Assembly: GCA_040389865.1 (NCBI GenBank)
Contig: JAZJZM010000009.1
Coordinates: forward strand, 310,001 to 374,000
DNA: 64,000 nt
From: 2-12-FULL-35-15 sp040389865
GTDB taxonomy: Bacteria; Bacteroidota; Bacteroidia; 2-12-FULL-35-15
Reading direction: 5' to 3'
This document shows positions 46,091 through 57,300 of the stretch, one piece after another. The notes below the pieces were generated by a model, which saw nothing but the letters and a program-made list of their open reading frames with translations, ran no database searches and was not told where the DNA came from. The stretch's first letter is position 1. Each line of letters opens with the position of its first letter. Both the position numbers and the translations under genes were made by a program.

Positions 46091-46147
46091 GTTACAAAAT
46101 GCTCACACACAATTTTCTCGACAAGTTCGAAATGACCAAGCGCAGGC
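46091..46147. repeat. Palindromic repeat 3' of the 1779-residue giant gene
   Basis: 46097-46145 is an inverted copy of 8303-8352 (about three differences in ~48 bases, containing ACACACAATTTTCTCGACAA). CGAAATGA can pair with TCATTTTC to its right. It lies about 35 bases beyond the stop of the giant gene. Confidence 0.65.
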
Positions 46148-46180
46148 TCATTTTCACCTTAAAAAAACATATAAAAAAGA

Positions 46181-49100
46181 CTATCGAACCAAGTCAAAAA
46201 AGCCTTTTTCCGAGTATTGTTTACCATCAATTCCGGCAGCTTTAATTATGTAATAATATGTTCCAGCGGCAGCCTGAATCCCACTTGCAGTGCGACCATC
46301 CCAACCGCCATTAACAGCATGCCACTCAAATTGTTTATGCCCCCATCGGTTATATATCTCCGCATCCATTTTTATTAATCCAATTCCCTGAACTGTAAAT
46401 ACATCATTTAGGTTATCGTCATTGGGAGTAAATATGTTTGGCACAATAAAAACAGAATTAAGATAAACATCAATCACTGTGCATGCGGTATCTGTACAAC
46501 CTGTGGCACTAATTGCGGTTAAGCAAACAATGGATACACCAAGGGGCAAATAGGTGTAAGCCGGGTTCACTAAATTTGATGAATCGCCAGTACCAAACTG
46601 CCACAAATAGTTGGTGGCTCCAATGCTGGTATTGGTGAAATTAACTGTTAACGGAGTTTCACCAGTTAAGGGATTTGCAGTGAACTGAGCCGTTATTGGC
46701 GGTGTAGGATTTACTACAAATGAACCTACCGTAATAACACATCCATTGGCATCAGTAACACTTAAAGTATATATACCAGGCATCGCATTGCTCAGATTTA
46801 CAGAGGTGCCAACAACTGCTCCACCTGCATCTTTCCATTCGTATTGAAATGGAGCCTGACCGGAGGTCATGGTTATGCCTGAAACTCCACCTGTGGGACC
46901 AGCACAATTAGCAAGTGTAATTACTACCGCAGAAGTATCTGAAACAGGTAATAAATTAACAGTAACCGGCACTATTACCGGTATTCCGATACAACCACCT
47001 GCATCCGAAGTAATTGTATACGAGGCTATACCCTGAATTGTACCTGTAATGTTTAATGTTTGAGAAATGCTTGCACCAACTCCCGCAGAAGCTCCTGATG
47101 TACCATTTTGGATAACCGTCCAGGCGAAGTTTGTGCCCGGCATTGAGCTTGTTATCAGGATAGATGTGGTGCCGCCAATACAAATATTTTGAAAAGCAGG
47201 AGTAGCAGTTACAACAGGAGAAGGATTGATAACAACAGTGGCTGTTGCACTCGCACCAATACAGGATCCACTTGGAGGAATTGTATTTGTAATGGTATAT
47301 GTACCGGCCGCACTTAACGCTAAATCAATCTCGCCCGTATTTACATGTTCAAATACCAATCCGGCAGGTGCTGATGAGAAAATCCCAGCGCTTGCACCAA
47401 CCGCAAAAGTAGGAAAAGGATTAGCGGTATTTGGGCAGAATGGGGAACCCGAATAACTAAAATTGGCTGAAGTGAGAGTGATACTATCAGCAATTGTCAT
47501 AATAATTGAGCTGGTATTAGGACAGGTACCAAATGTTGAGTAGCTTAATGTATAAGAACCCGAAACACTTAATAATAAATTAATTTCACCGGTTGATGAA
47601 TTAATAGATAATCCTACAGGAAGAGAAGAAAAAGTACCGCCCGGTAAACCTGTAATTATAGGTGTAGGGTTGGTTCCAGAGGTACAATAAGTAGCTGATG
47701 AATAAGTAAAAGAAGCGTCATCGGAAGGGGTAATAATAACTGTGGTTGTCGCACTCACTGCAGCGCAGGTTCCACTAACTGGGATATCATTGGTAACAGT
47801 GTACGTACCCGGTAGGCTCGATGCTAAATCAATTTCACCCGTATTAACATGCTGGAATACCAAACCTGCCGGCAAAGCGGAAAATGTACCTGCACTTGCA
47901 CCCGAACCAAAAACCGGTAAGGGATCAATTCCATTCTGACAATACGAAACGCTTGAATACGTGAAAGCAGCGTTAGGTGAGTTATTGATGATGGTCATGG
48001 TAATGGAACTGGTATTGGGACAAGCGCCATTTGTTGTATAAGAAAGCGTATAAGCCCCTGTATTGCTGGTTAACAAATTGATCTCCCCTGTGGTTGGATT
48101 AACTGACAAACCCGGAGGAATTGCAGAAAAAATACCACCGGGTAAACCCGTAATTGCAGGAGTTTGGTTGGTTCCGGAGGTACAATATGTTGCTGAAGAA
48201 TAAACAAAAGACGCATCGTCAGCTGAATTTATTACAACGGTAGAAGTTGCGCTAACCGCAGCACACGAACCACTTAATGGAATATTATTAGTAACCGTGT
48301 AGGTACCTGGTGCACTTAATGCCAGATCGATCTCACCTGTATTAACATGTGCAAATACTATCCCTACGGGAGTTGCAGAAAAAGTACCGGCACTGGCACC
48401 TGTACCAAAAGTTGGGAAAGGGTTATTAATATTCTGACAGAAGGGAGATGCTGTATAACTAAAAGTTGCAGCGGGGTTAACATTGGTAATCGTCATTGTA
48501 ATGGAGCTTGTACTCGGACATCCTCCATTTGTGGAATACGAAAGTGTATACACCCCTATAGCGCTTAACGATAAGTTTATGGCACCCGTTACCGGATTGA
48601 TGGATAAGCCGGATGGTATAGATGAAAAAGCCCCTCCCGGCAAACCAGTAATGGTAGGTAACTGAACAGACCCTGACTGGCAATAAGTAGCTGATGTGTA
48701 TGTAAAAGAGGCATCATCAGAAGGGTTTATAATAATTGTGGTGGTTGCACTTGTTGCAGTACAAGAGCCACTTGCAGGGATATTATTGGTAACGGTATAT
48801 GTACCAGGTGTACATGAAGCCAGATCAACCTCACCGGTATTCAAATTCACGAAAGCCAAACCGACAGGAGTGGCTGAAAAGATACCTGCACTTGCTCCCG
48901 GAGCAAAAACCGGAAGGGGGTTGGTTCCATTTTGGCAATGAGACGAACCAGTATAACTAAACATTGCGAATGGTGCAGTATTGGTGATCGTCATTGTAAT
49001 GGAACTTGTACTTGGACAAGGGCCGTTTGTTGTATAAACCAGCGTATACACGCCCAAAGCACTCGTTGATAGCGTGATCATACCGGTTGTGGCACTCAGA

Positions 49101-51520
49101 GACAAACCAATAGGGGTGGATGAAAACGTACCACCCGGTAAACCTGTAATTACAGGTGTTTGATTTGTTCCGGAAATACAATACGTTGCTGATGAATAAA
49201 GGAAAGAAGCATCATCCCCTGCAGATATTATAACAGTGGTTGAAGCACTTGCAGCCCCACAGGAGCCACTTGAAGGGATGTTGTTAGTTACGGTATAGGT
49301 ACCGGGGGCACTGGCAGCCAGATCGATCTGACCTGTGTTAACATGCACAAATACCAATCCCACCGGAGTGGAAGAGAAGATCCCGGCACTTGCACCAGTA
49401 ATAAAAAGTGGATTTGGGTTGCTTCCATTTTGACAAAAAGGAGAACCGATATAGCTATAACCTGCAGCAGGATTGCTGTTTGTAATTGTCATCGTTATGG
49501 AACTTACATTAGGACAAGCACCATTTGTTGTATATGAAAGGGTATATGAACCTAAAGCGCTTGTAGACAAATCAATAGTACCCGTGGTGGAATTTATCAC
49601 CAGGCCGGCAGGAACCGCGGAGAAAGTACCGCCAGGCAGACCTGTAATTGTTGGTGTTTGAGTAGGTCCGGAAGTACAATAGGTAGCTGAAGGATATGTA
49701 AAAGAAGCGTCATCCGAAGGAAGTATTGTAACAATGGTTGAAGCACTTACTCCAAGACAAAGACCACTGGGAGGAATAGTATTGGTAACCGTATAGGTGC
49801 CAGGTGCGCAGGCTGATAAATCGATCTCCCCTGTGTTAACATGAGCAAATACAAGGCCCGCAGGAGCGGCTGAGAAAATACCGGCACTTGCACCTACATC
49901 AAAAACCGGAAAAGGATTAATCCCATTTTGACAGAATGGTGAACCGATATAACTAAAAATGGCTGAAGGCGTGGCATTGGTAATTGTCATTACTATACAA
50001 CTTGTATTCGGGCATGCACCATTTGTTGAATAACAAAGATTATAAGCACCAAGTGCGCTTGCTGACAGGTTGATGACACCTGTTAAAGGATTAATTGATA
50101 AACCAGTTGGGGTTGCAGTAAAAATACCTCCCGGTAATCCGGTAATGGTAGGTGTTTGATTAGTTCCTGACTGGCAATAGGTTGCTGAAGTATAGGTAAA
50201 AGAAGCGTTATCTAAAGGATTTACAGTAATTGTAGCATTAACAGGTGCCCCCGGGCATCCGCTTCCGATTGCAGATACTGCATAAACAGCTGTACCGGGA
50301 ATAGTTCCTGTATTAGTAAGTGTTTGTTCGAGCATGGTTGAATCAGAACCAAGGGTACCACCCGATACACCCGCCAGGAAAACAGTCCAGGAAAAAGTTG
50401 CACCCGCCACATTGCTTGTTAAGGCAATGGATGTGGTATCTCCAGAACATAGTGTTTGGGAGGTTGGGGTTACAAATGCAGCAGGAATTGGATTAACTAT
50501 TACAACTGCATTTACAGTATCACCTACACACAGTCCTTTGGTTGGGATAACCATATATGTTGCGGTATCGGAAACAACCCCAGAGTTTGTTAATAGCTGG
50601 GTAATGGTGGAATCGGTATTGGCAAAAGCTCCCAAAGGCGCTGATTGTACAACGGTCCAGGCAAAAGTTGTTCCAGACAAGGAGCTCGTTAAAATAATGG
50701 AAGTACTATCACCAGAACAAAGCATTTGGGGGTTTGGTGTCACCGTTACCACCGGAGTAGGGTTTACAGTTATAACCACTATGTTGGTAAAAACATCCGC
50801 TACACCTCCGCAGGAAGATGCTTTTCTTCTGAACCACCGCGTATTTGCAAGCCCGGCTGGGGGATCATAACTCATACCAGTTGCACCTACAATGTCAGTC
50901 CATGTAGTACCATTATCATCACTGTATTGCCATTGATAAGTGGCAAAAACGGTAGCGGGTGTAATACTATTTAACATGTTGGGATCAACACCTGCACAAA
51001 TGGTAGTATCCGCTGCAATAGAACCAGGAAGAATGGTTTGATAAAACCAGTAATAACTCCAGTTAACGGCATACGTGCCGGGATCACCACCGCAATTTCT
51101 TTGGTAGGTATTGTAATTCCATTGGCAGGGAGGATTTGTATTAATTACTACGCTCCCAATGGAAGCGTAACCATTACATTCATTGTCGTCACCGCCACAA
51201 ATAAACCCATCAGATTCCCAACCATCCAAAGAAAGTGAAATAGTAGCCGTTGCCAGCTGAGTTTGTGGAGCAACCCAATTGAAATTGGTAGCTCCAACCC
51301 AACCGCAAACTCCATCCTGATTAACATTCCAATTATAAGTACCACTTGGAGTGATTGCTCTTACTCTCCAGCGAGGGTCTGGGTTTCCGCTGCAATCATC
51401 ACAACCCGGTTCGGTATATGACAAATTATCCCCATCAATTTCAACTGTAACATTTTGCGAAAAAGAATTCACAAAAAATAAAAGTGTAAATGATAGAATT
51501 AAGTAGATTTTATTTTTCAT
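46181..51520 (-). CDS. Large secreted PKD-like/block repeat protein with T9SS type B tail (1779 aa)
   Basis: Signal peptide MKNKIYLILSFTLLFFVNSFSQ. The N-terminal head differs from that of the other giants: ~170 residues with several Cys and Trp (GCDDCSGNPDPRWRV, DGVCGWVGATNFNWV, DGWESDGFICGGDDNEC), beginning as a beta-sandwich-like strand NVTVEIDGDNL. An Ig-like segment follows (TTICAGVDPNML...YQWQYSDDNG), then two PKD-like repeats, six two-part blocks (DDASFTY-SATYC.../FCQN--NPFPVF...HVNTGEIDL), one PKD-like repeat, a SprB-type repeat (ANCAGPTGGVSGITM), a PKD domain (TPLTVNFTNTSIGATNYLW) and the CHU_C type B sorting domain (NIFTPNDDNLNDVF...YNRWGHKQFEW). There is no small partner gene upstream; the LRR gene lies 52 bases ahead. 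The same tail with a different head suggests head-specific binding. Confidence 0.93.
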   Translation of the reverse strand: MKNKIYLILSFTLLFFVNSFSQNVTVEIDGDNLSYTEPGCDDCSGNPDPRWRVRAITPSGTYNWNVNQDGVCGWVGATNFNWVAPQTQLATATISLSLDGWESDGFICGGDDNECNGYASIGSVVINTNPPCQWNYNTYQRNCGGDPGTYAVNWSYYWFYQTILPGSIAADTTICAGVDPNMLNSITPATVFATYQWQYSDDNGTTWTDIVGATGMSYDPPAGLANTRWFRRKASSCGGVADVFTNIVVITVNPTPVVTVTPNPQMLCSGDSTSIILTSSLSGTTFAWTVVQSAPLGAFANTDSTITQLLTNSGVVSDTATYMVIPTKGLCVGDTVNAVVIVNPIPAAFVTPTSQTLCSGDTTSIALTSNVAGATFSWTVFLAGVSGGTLGSDSTMLEQTLTNTGTIPGTAVYAVSAIGSGCPGAPVNATITVNPLDNASFTYTSATYCQSGTNQTPTITGLPGGIFTATPTGLSINPLTGVINLSASALGAYNLCYSTNGACPNTSCIVMTITNATPSAIFSYIGSPFCQNGINPFPVFDVGASAGIFSAAPAGLVFAHVNTGEIDLSACAPGTYTVTNTIPPSGLCLGVSASTIVTILPSDDASFTYPSATYCTSGPTQTPTITGLPGGTFSAVPAGLVINSTTGTIDLSTSALGSYTLSYTTNGACPNVSSITMTITNSNPAAGYSYIGSPFCQNGSNPNPLFITGASAGIFSSTPVGLVFVHVNTGQIDLAASAPGTYTVTNNIPSSGSCGAASASTTVIISAGDDASFLYSSATYCISGTNQTPVITGLPGGTFSSTPIGLSLSATTGMITLSTSALGVYTLVYTTNGPCPSTSSITMTITNTAPFAMFSYTGSSHCQNGTNPLPVFAPGASAGIFSATPVGLAFVNLNTGEVDLASCTPGTYTVTNNIPASGSCTATSATTTIIINPSDDASFTYTSATYCQSGSVQLPTITGLPGGAFSSIPSGLSINPVTGAINLSLSAIGVYTLSYSTNGGCPSTSSITMTITNVNPAATFSYTASPFCQNINNPFPTFGTGASAGTFSATPVGIVFAHVNTGEIDLALSAPGTYTVTNNIPLSGSCAAVSATSTVVINSADDASFVYSSATYCTSGTNQTPAITGLPGGIFSAIPPGLSVNPTTGEINLLTSNTGAYTLSYTTNGACPNTSSITMTIINNSPNAAFTYSSVSYCQNGIDPLPVFGSGASAGTFSALPAGLVFQHVNTGEIDLASSLPGTYTVTNDIPVSGTCAAVSATTTVIITPSDDASFTYSSATYCTSGTNPTPIITGLPGGTFSSLPVGLSINSSTGEINLLLSVSGSYTLSYSTFGTCPNTSSIIMTIADSITLTSANFSYSGSPFCPNTANPFPTFAVGASAGIFSSAPAGLVFEHVNTGEIDLALSAAGTYTITNTIPPSGSCIGASATATVVINPSPVVTATPAFQNICIGGTTSILITSSMPGTNFAWTVIQNGTSGASAGVGASISQTLNITGTIQGIASYTITSDAGGCIGIPVIVPVTVNLLPVSDTSAVVITLANCAGPTGGVSGITMTSGQAPFQYEWKDAGGAVVGTSVNLSNAMPGIYTLSVTDANGCVITVGSFVVNPTPPITAQFTANPLTGETPLTVNFTNTSIGATNYLWQFGTGDSSNLVNPAYTYLPLGVSIVCLTAISATGCTDTACTVIDVYLNSVFIVPNIFTPNDDNLNDVFTVQGIGLIKMDAEIYNRWGHKQFEWHAVNGGWDGRTASGIQAAAGTYYYIIKAAGIDGKQYSEKGFFDLVR

Positions 51521-51572
51521 TGTAAATAATTTGATAATTAAATTAACAGATTTTCATTTGATTTAGATTCAC

Positions 51573-52529
51573 TTAATGAAGCTCTGTTTCAGTATCGTGC
51601 ACCTTAGTTGCCGGTAATTTCTTTTTTGCCTTTTCAATTTCTATTGATGAAAGATTGGTTTTCCAGCAACTTAAAAAGGATAATTTTTTTAAGCTGGAGA
51701 TCTCTTCAGGAAATTTTGCAATGGGATTATAATATACTCCCAAGTAATCAAGATTTTCCAAGGCTTTGACAGAAGGCGAAAGTGAATTTATTTTATTGTA
51801 TCCAAGATTGATGTATGTAATCCTGGTAAGAGTATATAGGGCTTCAGGCACCTCAGAGATCGAATTGCTAGCTAAACAAAGTTCCTCTAATAGCTTAAGA
51901 CCTGAAATAGCGACAGGAATTTCTGTAAGATTTGCATTTGTGATCTTTAATTTAATAAGACTTGTGAGATTCCACAGCTCAATTGGAACGGTGCAATTTC
52001 GGCCAATTTCGCCAATTGTAAGTTCCCTGAGCGAAATCAATTTCCCAATTTCTTTGCTGATGCTTTCAAGAGGATTATCTTGTATCTGAAGCACTTCCAA
52101 TTTTCTACATGAAGTAATTTCAGAACCCAATGAAGTAAGACGATTCTTATTTACATGAAGTTCTTTCAGGTTTTTTAATTCATTCAATCTTGACGGAATT
52201 ATAGTCAAGAAATTATCGGAAATATCGAGTTCCTCCAAATTCTGAAAAAGAAAGATCTGTTCAGGAAAATCAGTAAGTGCAGAATTACTGAAACGGGCAC
52301 TTCTATATAAACCAGGATTTTTAAGTGCTTCCGGCAAATTAGAAAGTGTTACAACCGGTCCGTATTTTGAGATCGGAATAAAATTATTAATATGTGTTTT
52401 TGAAGTTGGATCAAATTGCTTGAGATAGGATTTATCCTCGGATTGAGCTATCGCAGAAAAAAAGCTGAGCGAAACTGCCAAGACAAACGTAAACTTAAGT
52501 TTTGTTAAAAAATTAGTATTACTTTTCAT
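51573..52529 (-). CDS. Secreted leucine-rich repeat protein
   Basis: 318 residues with a signal peptide (MKSNTNFLTKLKFTFVLAVSLSFFSAIAQ). From about residue 95 there are 8-9 leucine-rich repeats of ~23 residues (LEELDISDNFLTIIPSRL, LKELHVNKNRLTSLGSEI, LEVLQIQDNPLESISKEI, ITYINLGYNKINSLSPSV, LDYLGVYYNPIAKFPEEI), of the bacterial LxxLxLxxNxLxxLP type. They would fold into a curved solenoid suited to protein binding. No sorting tail or membrane anchor follows, so it is probably periplasmic or released. It lies 52 bases upstream of the 1779-residue giant on the same strand and may be co-transcribed with it; a role as a binding partner of that protein is possible but unsupported beyond position. 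Confidence 0.9.
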   Translation of the reverse strand: MKSNTNFLTKLKFTFVLAVSLSFFSAIAQSEDKSYLKQFDPTSKTHINNFIPISKYGPVVTLSNLPEALKNPGLYRSARFSNSALTDFPEQIFLFQNLEELDISDNFLTIIPSRLNELKNLKELHVNKNRLTSLGSEITSCRKLEVLQIQDNPLESISKEIGKLISLRELTIGEIGRNCTVPIELWNLTSLIKLKITNANLTEIPVAISGLKLLEELCLASNSISEVPEALYTLTRITYINLGYNKINSLSPSVKALENLDYLGVYYNPIAKFPEEISSLKKLSFLSCWKTNLSSIEIEKAKKKLPATKVHDTETELH

Positions 52530-52732
52530 ATAATTTCTTTAAAAATGGATTAAAAGCAATGAATCGGGTTATTTAAGAATATCTGAACAGATTCAAAATT
52601 CATTAAAAAGGTTGCATAACGGGTTGATTTACAATTAAGGATCAGAAAATGCATAAATTTATAATTACATCGGCAAATAAAGAACTTAAGAAGAACATTG
52701 TAAAATTATAAAAAAATCTGATAATAAAAAGT

Positions 52733-54310
52733 TTATCGGTATTTTACATCAATCGTTTTATAAACTAACCTTTCAAAACCAGACTGAAGCTTTTTGTTTT
52801 TATCAAATAAGCGGCTGTAAATAACCAATTGAAGTGATCGTATCTTATCATTTCCAGGCTGCTTGTTCCATAAACGAATTTCTCTTAAAACTAAATACTT
52901 TTCGGCAATTTTTTCTTTCTCATTCCTGCCTTTTTTTAGCAATAAATAAGTGAAGAGATTATGCTGAACAGAAGAATAATACCGTTTTTTTTCAAGCGAA
53001 ATACCATTAAATACAGAGAGTGTGTCATTCTTTTCTGTGATCACTTCTACCTGCATATAACCCTGTTCTTTGGGGGGATCGGGAGAATACAAATGCCAAT
53101 ACTGCGTAAAAAAACTATATTGAGGTAAGAACGAATGATTCACTTTTTTCAATATTTTATCAACATGAAAAAATTCAATAACATGTTTCATCCTATCGGT
53201 GGTCATGCTGGCATTGGTTTGTGAAAGATTGCTAAAGAGTATGGTAATGCACAAGGTCCATGCAAGAATTTTCACTAAAGTATAATTAGCAGATACGTTT
53301 AATCCGGGAAGTTTTATTTTCGAAATTCCAGACACCCATTTAATGAAGCTATTCGGAGCTGCTGTTCTTTTTGCGGTCGATATTCGCTTATCTAAAAAAT
53401 GAACTACAGCGTCCCAAAAACCTCCGGGTACTATTAATATTGCAACTGCTGTTGCCACATATTTGAAATTACCAACATCAACAAAAATATCGATCCCCCA
53501 ATGAAGCGAAAAAACTAAAAAGGCTGCAAGATACCGAAGTTGCTTGTTTTTCCAAGGAATGAAAAGGATAAATATCAATCCAATTTCTGCTATCAAGGTA
53601 AAATAGGTAAGGAATACGGAGAATCCGTTAATCCAGTTGGACCCCAGAACCCATGCTGCTAATGGCCTTGCTTTATCAGCATCATTCAAAAAACTTTCAA
53701 CCGCGCGTCCAGTCATCCAAAGCTCACCGTTCTTTGATATTCCATTATAAAAATAGATCATTCCAATCTGAAAAATCAAAGCAAATGCAAGTGGGGAATG
53801 CCATTCCTTGCTCTCGACTGCGCCCGAACTGACATTATTGCCGGCTATACTGGAACTGTAATTAGTTATCGTATTTTTTTCTATTCTAAAAAATGAAAAA
53901 ACTGAGCTTTGAGGAACAAACGCCAGCCAAAACAACATAACAGAAGCATACATTTCCCAACCAAAATATAATAAGCTATAACGGTTAAAAAAAAGGTATA
54001 AAAGAATACAACCTGTAATAGCCATTATGCGCGGGTAAAAACCAATGCAAAGCAGAAGCATTACGGAAATAATCAGATAAATAAAGAGCTTCATTCCCAG
54101 ATCTGACTGAATAGAAAAGATTCCAATAAATCCATTGTAAAAAGAGTGGAAATCTTTGGCAAAAGCATTTCCAAGAACGCCTGTTTCGGGGCTGTATATT
54201 TCAGTAAAATTGCCCAATACCATGAAACTAAATTCCACGGCAATAAACAGGGAAAGAATTATTCTGAAGGCAGCTATTGACCGGATATCAATGCCATAAA
54301 ATTTTTTCAT
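52733..54310 (-). CDS. HTTM-domain integral membrane protein
   Basis: 525 residues from the ATG at 54310 (a TTG five codons earlier is disfavoured). It begins FYGIDIRSIAAFRIILSLFIAVEF and continues with YFGWEMYASVMLFWLAFVPQSSVFSFFRI, WHSPLAFALIFQIGMIYFYNGISKNGELWMTGRAVESFL and LHWGIDIFVDVGNFKYVATAVAIL, the hallmark order of the HTTM family (horizontally transferred transmembrane domain, related to vitamin K-dependent gamma-carboxylase). About 8-9 membrane helices occupy the first ~370 residues; a hydrophilic C-terminal domain of ~140 residues follows, with FFTQYWHLYSPDPP. Bacterial members are often of unknown function. It sits between an LRR gene and a giant type B gene, 66-82 bases from the latter. 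Confidence 0.88.
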   Translation of the reverse strand: MKKFYGIDIRSIAAFRIILSLFIAVEFSFMVLGNFTEIYSPETGVLGNAFAKDFHSFYNGFIGIFSIQSDLGMKLFIYLIISVMLLLCIGFYPRIMAITGCILLYLFFNRYSLLYFGWEMYASVMLFWLAFVPQSSVFSFFRIEKNTITNYSSSIAGNNVSSGAVESKEWHSPLAFALIFQIGMIYFYNGISKNGELWMTGRAVESFLNDADKARPLAAWVLGSNWINGFSVFLTYFTLIAEIGLIFILFIPWKNKQLRYLAAFLVFSLHWGIDIFVDVGNFKYVATAVAILIVPGGFWDAVVHFLDKRISTAKRTAAPNSFIKWVSGISKIKLPGLNVSANYTLVKILAWTLCITILFSNLSQTNASMTTDRMKHVIEFFHVDKILKKVNHSFLPQYSFFTQYWHLYSPDPPKEQGYMQVEVITEKNDTLSVFNGISLEKKRYYSSVQHNLFTYLLLKKGRNEKEKIAEKYLVLREIRLWNKQPGNDKIRSLQLVIYSRLFDKNKKLQSGFERLVYKTIDVKYR

Positions 54311-54391
54311 AATGAAATTATGCAATTTTCAAATTTCCGGAATAAAAAATTTATTCTAAGGATCATAACTATCAAATGAAAAACCAGTTTT

Positions 54392-57300
54392 TTATTTAAC
54401 AATTGTAACGGTGCCAATATAATTATGCTTTTTTCTGAACACATCCGTAAGTACCACCTTCCAGGCATACACATCCTGCTGCGCCCTATCAGCTCCATGA
54501 TTAGCTTTACCATCCCATGCTTTATCCAAGTCATCGGAATGAAAAACAAGGTTTCCCCATCTATCAAAAATCATTAATTCGTATTTTATAATACCAACTC
54601 CGTGTCCCGAAAAATTATCATTTATCCCATCATTATTAGGTGTAAATGAAGAGGGAATAAAGAAGCTGAATTCTGGGCCGATCACTATTTCATGTATAGC
54701 GGTATCCAAACAACCAAAAGCGTTTCGGACAATTAAAGAAGCGGAGTACACACCCACAGAATCACTTGGAAATAAATGAACAGGACTTTGAGTAGTGGTT
54801 GTTAATGTATCTCCATCACCAAAATTCCAGAACCAATAATTAACATCGGTTGATGATTGATCACTAAATGTAATTTCCGGATGTGTTACTGTTGAAGGGT
54901 TTGGTGAAGGATCAAATTTCGCCACAGGGTTAGAAAACACATCAACCATTTGAGAAATTGATAAAGTACCAGAACAGGAATTGCTGAAAGTTGCCGTTAA
55001 GGTAACATTGTAGGAACCTGATTGTGAATAACAATGTGAAGGGCCGGGAATGTCTGAACCAGCAGTGTTATCACCAAAATCCCAGTTCCAGGTTGAAAGC
55101 GTAGCCGATCCACCGGCAACAGTTAAATCAGTAAAATTCACGCAATATACGGGGCATCCGGCAGTATCATTAACCGTAAAATTAACTACCGGATTATTAT
55201 TCAAATAGATAATAACATTGGATGAAGTGGCTATACATGGCGGCCCGGCAGGATTATTTGTTGTTAATGTTAACACCACTGAATCCTGAGCATACTCCGC
55301 ATTACTTGGCGTATAAACAGCATTTAAAGTTGAGTTGTTTGGAGAATATGTTCCGCCTCCCCCAGTCCAGGTTCCGGTTGTTGCAGAACCTCCAATGGTG
55401 CCAGCAAGTGTTATTATTGAACCATCGCAACTATTTTGATTCGCCCCTGCATTGGCTATTGGGGATGTACTGATATTAATTACCATAGTATCGCTGACTG
55501 AAGCACAAGGCCCGGCTGGATCATCAGAAGTAAAAATTAAAGAAGCTGTGCCGGTTTGCGTTTCAGATAAACCGGGGGTGTAAACAGCATTTGATGAGGT
55601 ATTGTCGGGACTATAAGTACCGCTTCCCCCAGTCCAGCTTCCATTTGTTGCAGCTCCACCAACCAAACCTGCTAAGAGTGCAGTACCACCGACACAGATA
55701 GTGTCATCCAACCCAGCATTTATTATTGGCGGCACATTAATAGAAATTGTGATTGAAGATGAGGCAGCAAGGCAGGAACCTGGTGGATCATTAGTTGTTA
55801 AGGTTAACGTTACAGAACCTGCAATAATTTCGGTTAGATCCGGAGTATAAATTGCATTCAGGGTAGTGTTGTTTGGTGAATAGGTCCCATTGCCACCGCT
55901 CCAGGTTCCGGTAGTAACAGAAGCACCAATAACACCGGCTAATGTGGCACCATTGCTTGCGCAGATAGCTTGAGCAGGTCCGGCATCAGCTGAAGCTAAT
56001 GGATTAACAGTCACATTTACGATATCAGTTGATGCACAACTGGTAGAAGTTGTGGTTAACGTGTAAGTGGAAATTACGGGCGAAGCACCTGAGTTGGTAA
56101 GTGTTATGGAAGGGTTGGAGATGGTCGAATTCGTTAAACCCGTGGTTGGATTCCAGGAATAGGTATTTCCAAGAACTGCAGGAACTCCAATGTTTCCGGT
56201 ATCGCCTGTGCAAAGAGTAATATCAGCACCTGCACTTGATGCTTGTGCCGGATTAACTGTTACAATTACCGGTTGTATATCTGTACACCCTCCTAAGGCT
56301 GTCAATTTTATGTAATAGGTGCCACTTGTTGTTATTGCGGCCGGTGAAGATAAAGAAGTAGTTGCTAATGAATTTAACCAATAGGACATTACCCCTCCCC
56401 CTGTAGTTCCTGATGTGACCGCTGCTAAAGTTATATCTACTGTTGATGGGCTGCATACCGCTACAGGATCGGTTATTTGTAAATCCGGTTGTGGGTTTAC
56501 GGTTACTATTACTGAATCTATTGACTGGCAGCTTGCGCCAGAAGCGGATGTGGTTACCGTATATGTTGTTACTAAAGGTATAGTGCCGGTATTAAGCGTT
56601 GTAATACCCGGATCAGAAACAGTGGAACTGCTCAAACCGGCTGATGGAAGCCATGAATAGGAATTACCTGCTGTTAGTGGAACTCCAATATTGCCTGCGG
56701 TCCCTGAACATATTGTTAAATCAGTGCCTGCATTAGAGAGGGGTTTAACACCTACAACAATGGTCATATTGTCGGAATCGGGACAAATCCCTGAGGCAGT
56801 GTAAACGATCGAATTGTTTCCAAGGGTTGCGAGTGCCGGATTAAAAGCCCCTGTGGAGGTATTTGTAATTCCTGTACCGAACCAGGTGCCCCCCGAAATA
56901 TTTGAAGTTAGCGTAATTGCCGGATCGGTATTACAAAATGGTCCGGCCGGAGTTATTGTAGGTGTAGGGTTTATGGTTACAACTACCTGATCCAAGGACA
57001 TACATCCAGAGGCTGCGTCTGTGGTTATTACTGAATAATTCAAGACCAGAGGTGTGGTTCCGGCATTTACTTCTGTAATAGCCGGATTTGAAGCTATTGA
57101 ACTACTCAAGCCGGTGGAAGGTGTCCATGAATAAAAATAACCTATTACGGGAGATCCTCCAATACTACCGGAAGCTCCTGAACAAATAGTTGTATCAAGG
57201 CCTGCATTTGAAACAGGGGGATCATTAACAACAATTATAAGTGTATCCGCACGGGGACAAGCACCAGAACCGGGCAGTGTATAAAAAATTGAATTATTTC

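Noticed and set aside
8378..51520. Many plus- and minus-strand frames of 60-180 codons overlapping the giant genes
   Set aside because: They recur with the repeat period, are rich in Val/Pro/Glu or Cys/Tyr/Asn by frame-shift of the repeats, and have no motifs; they are shadows of the repeat coding sequence.
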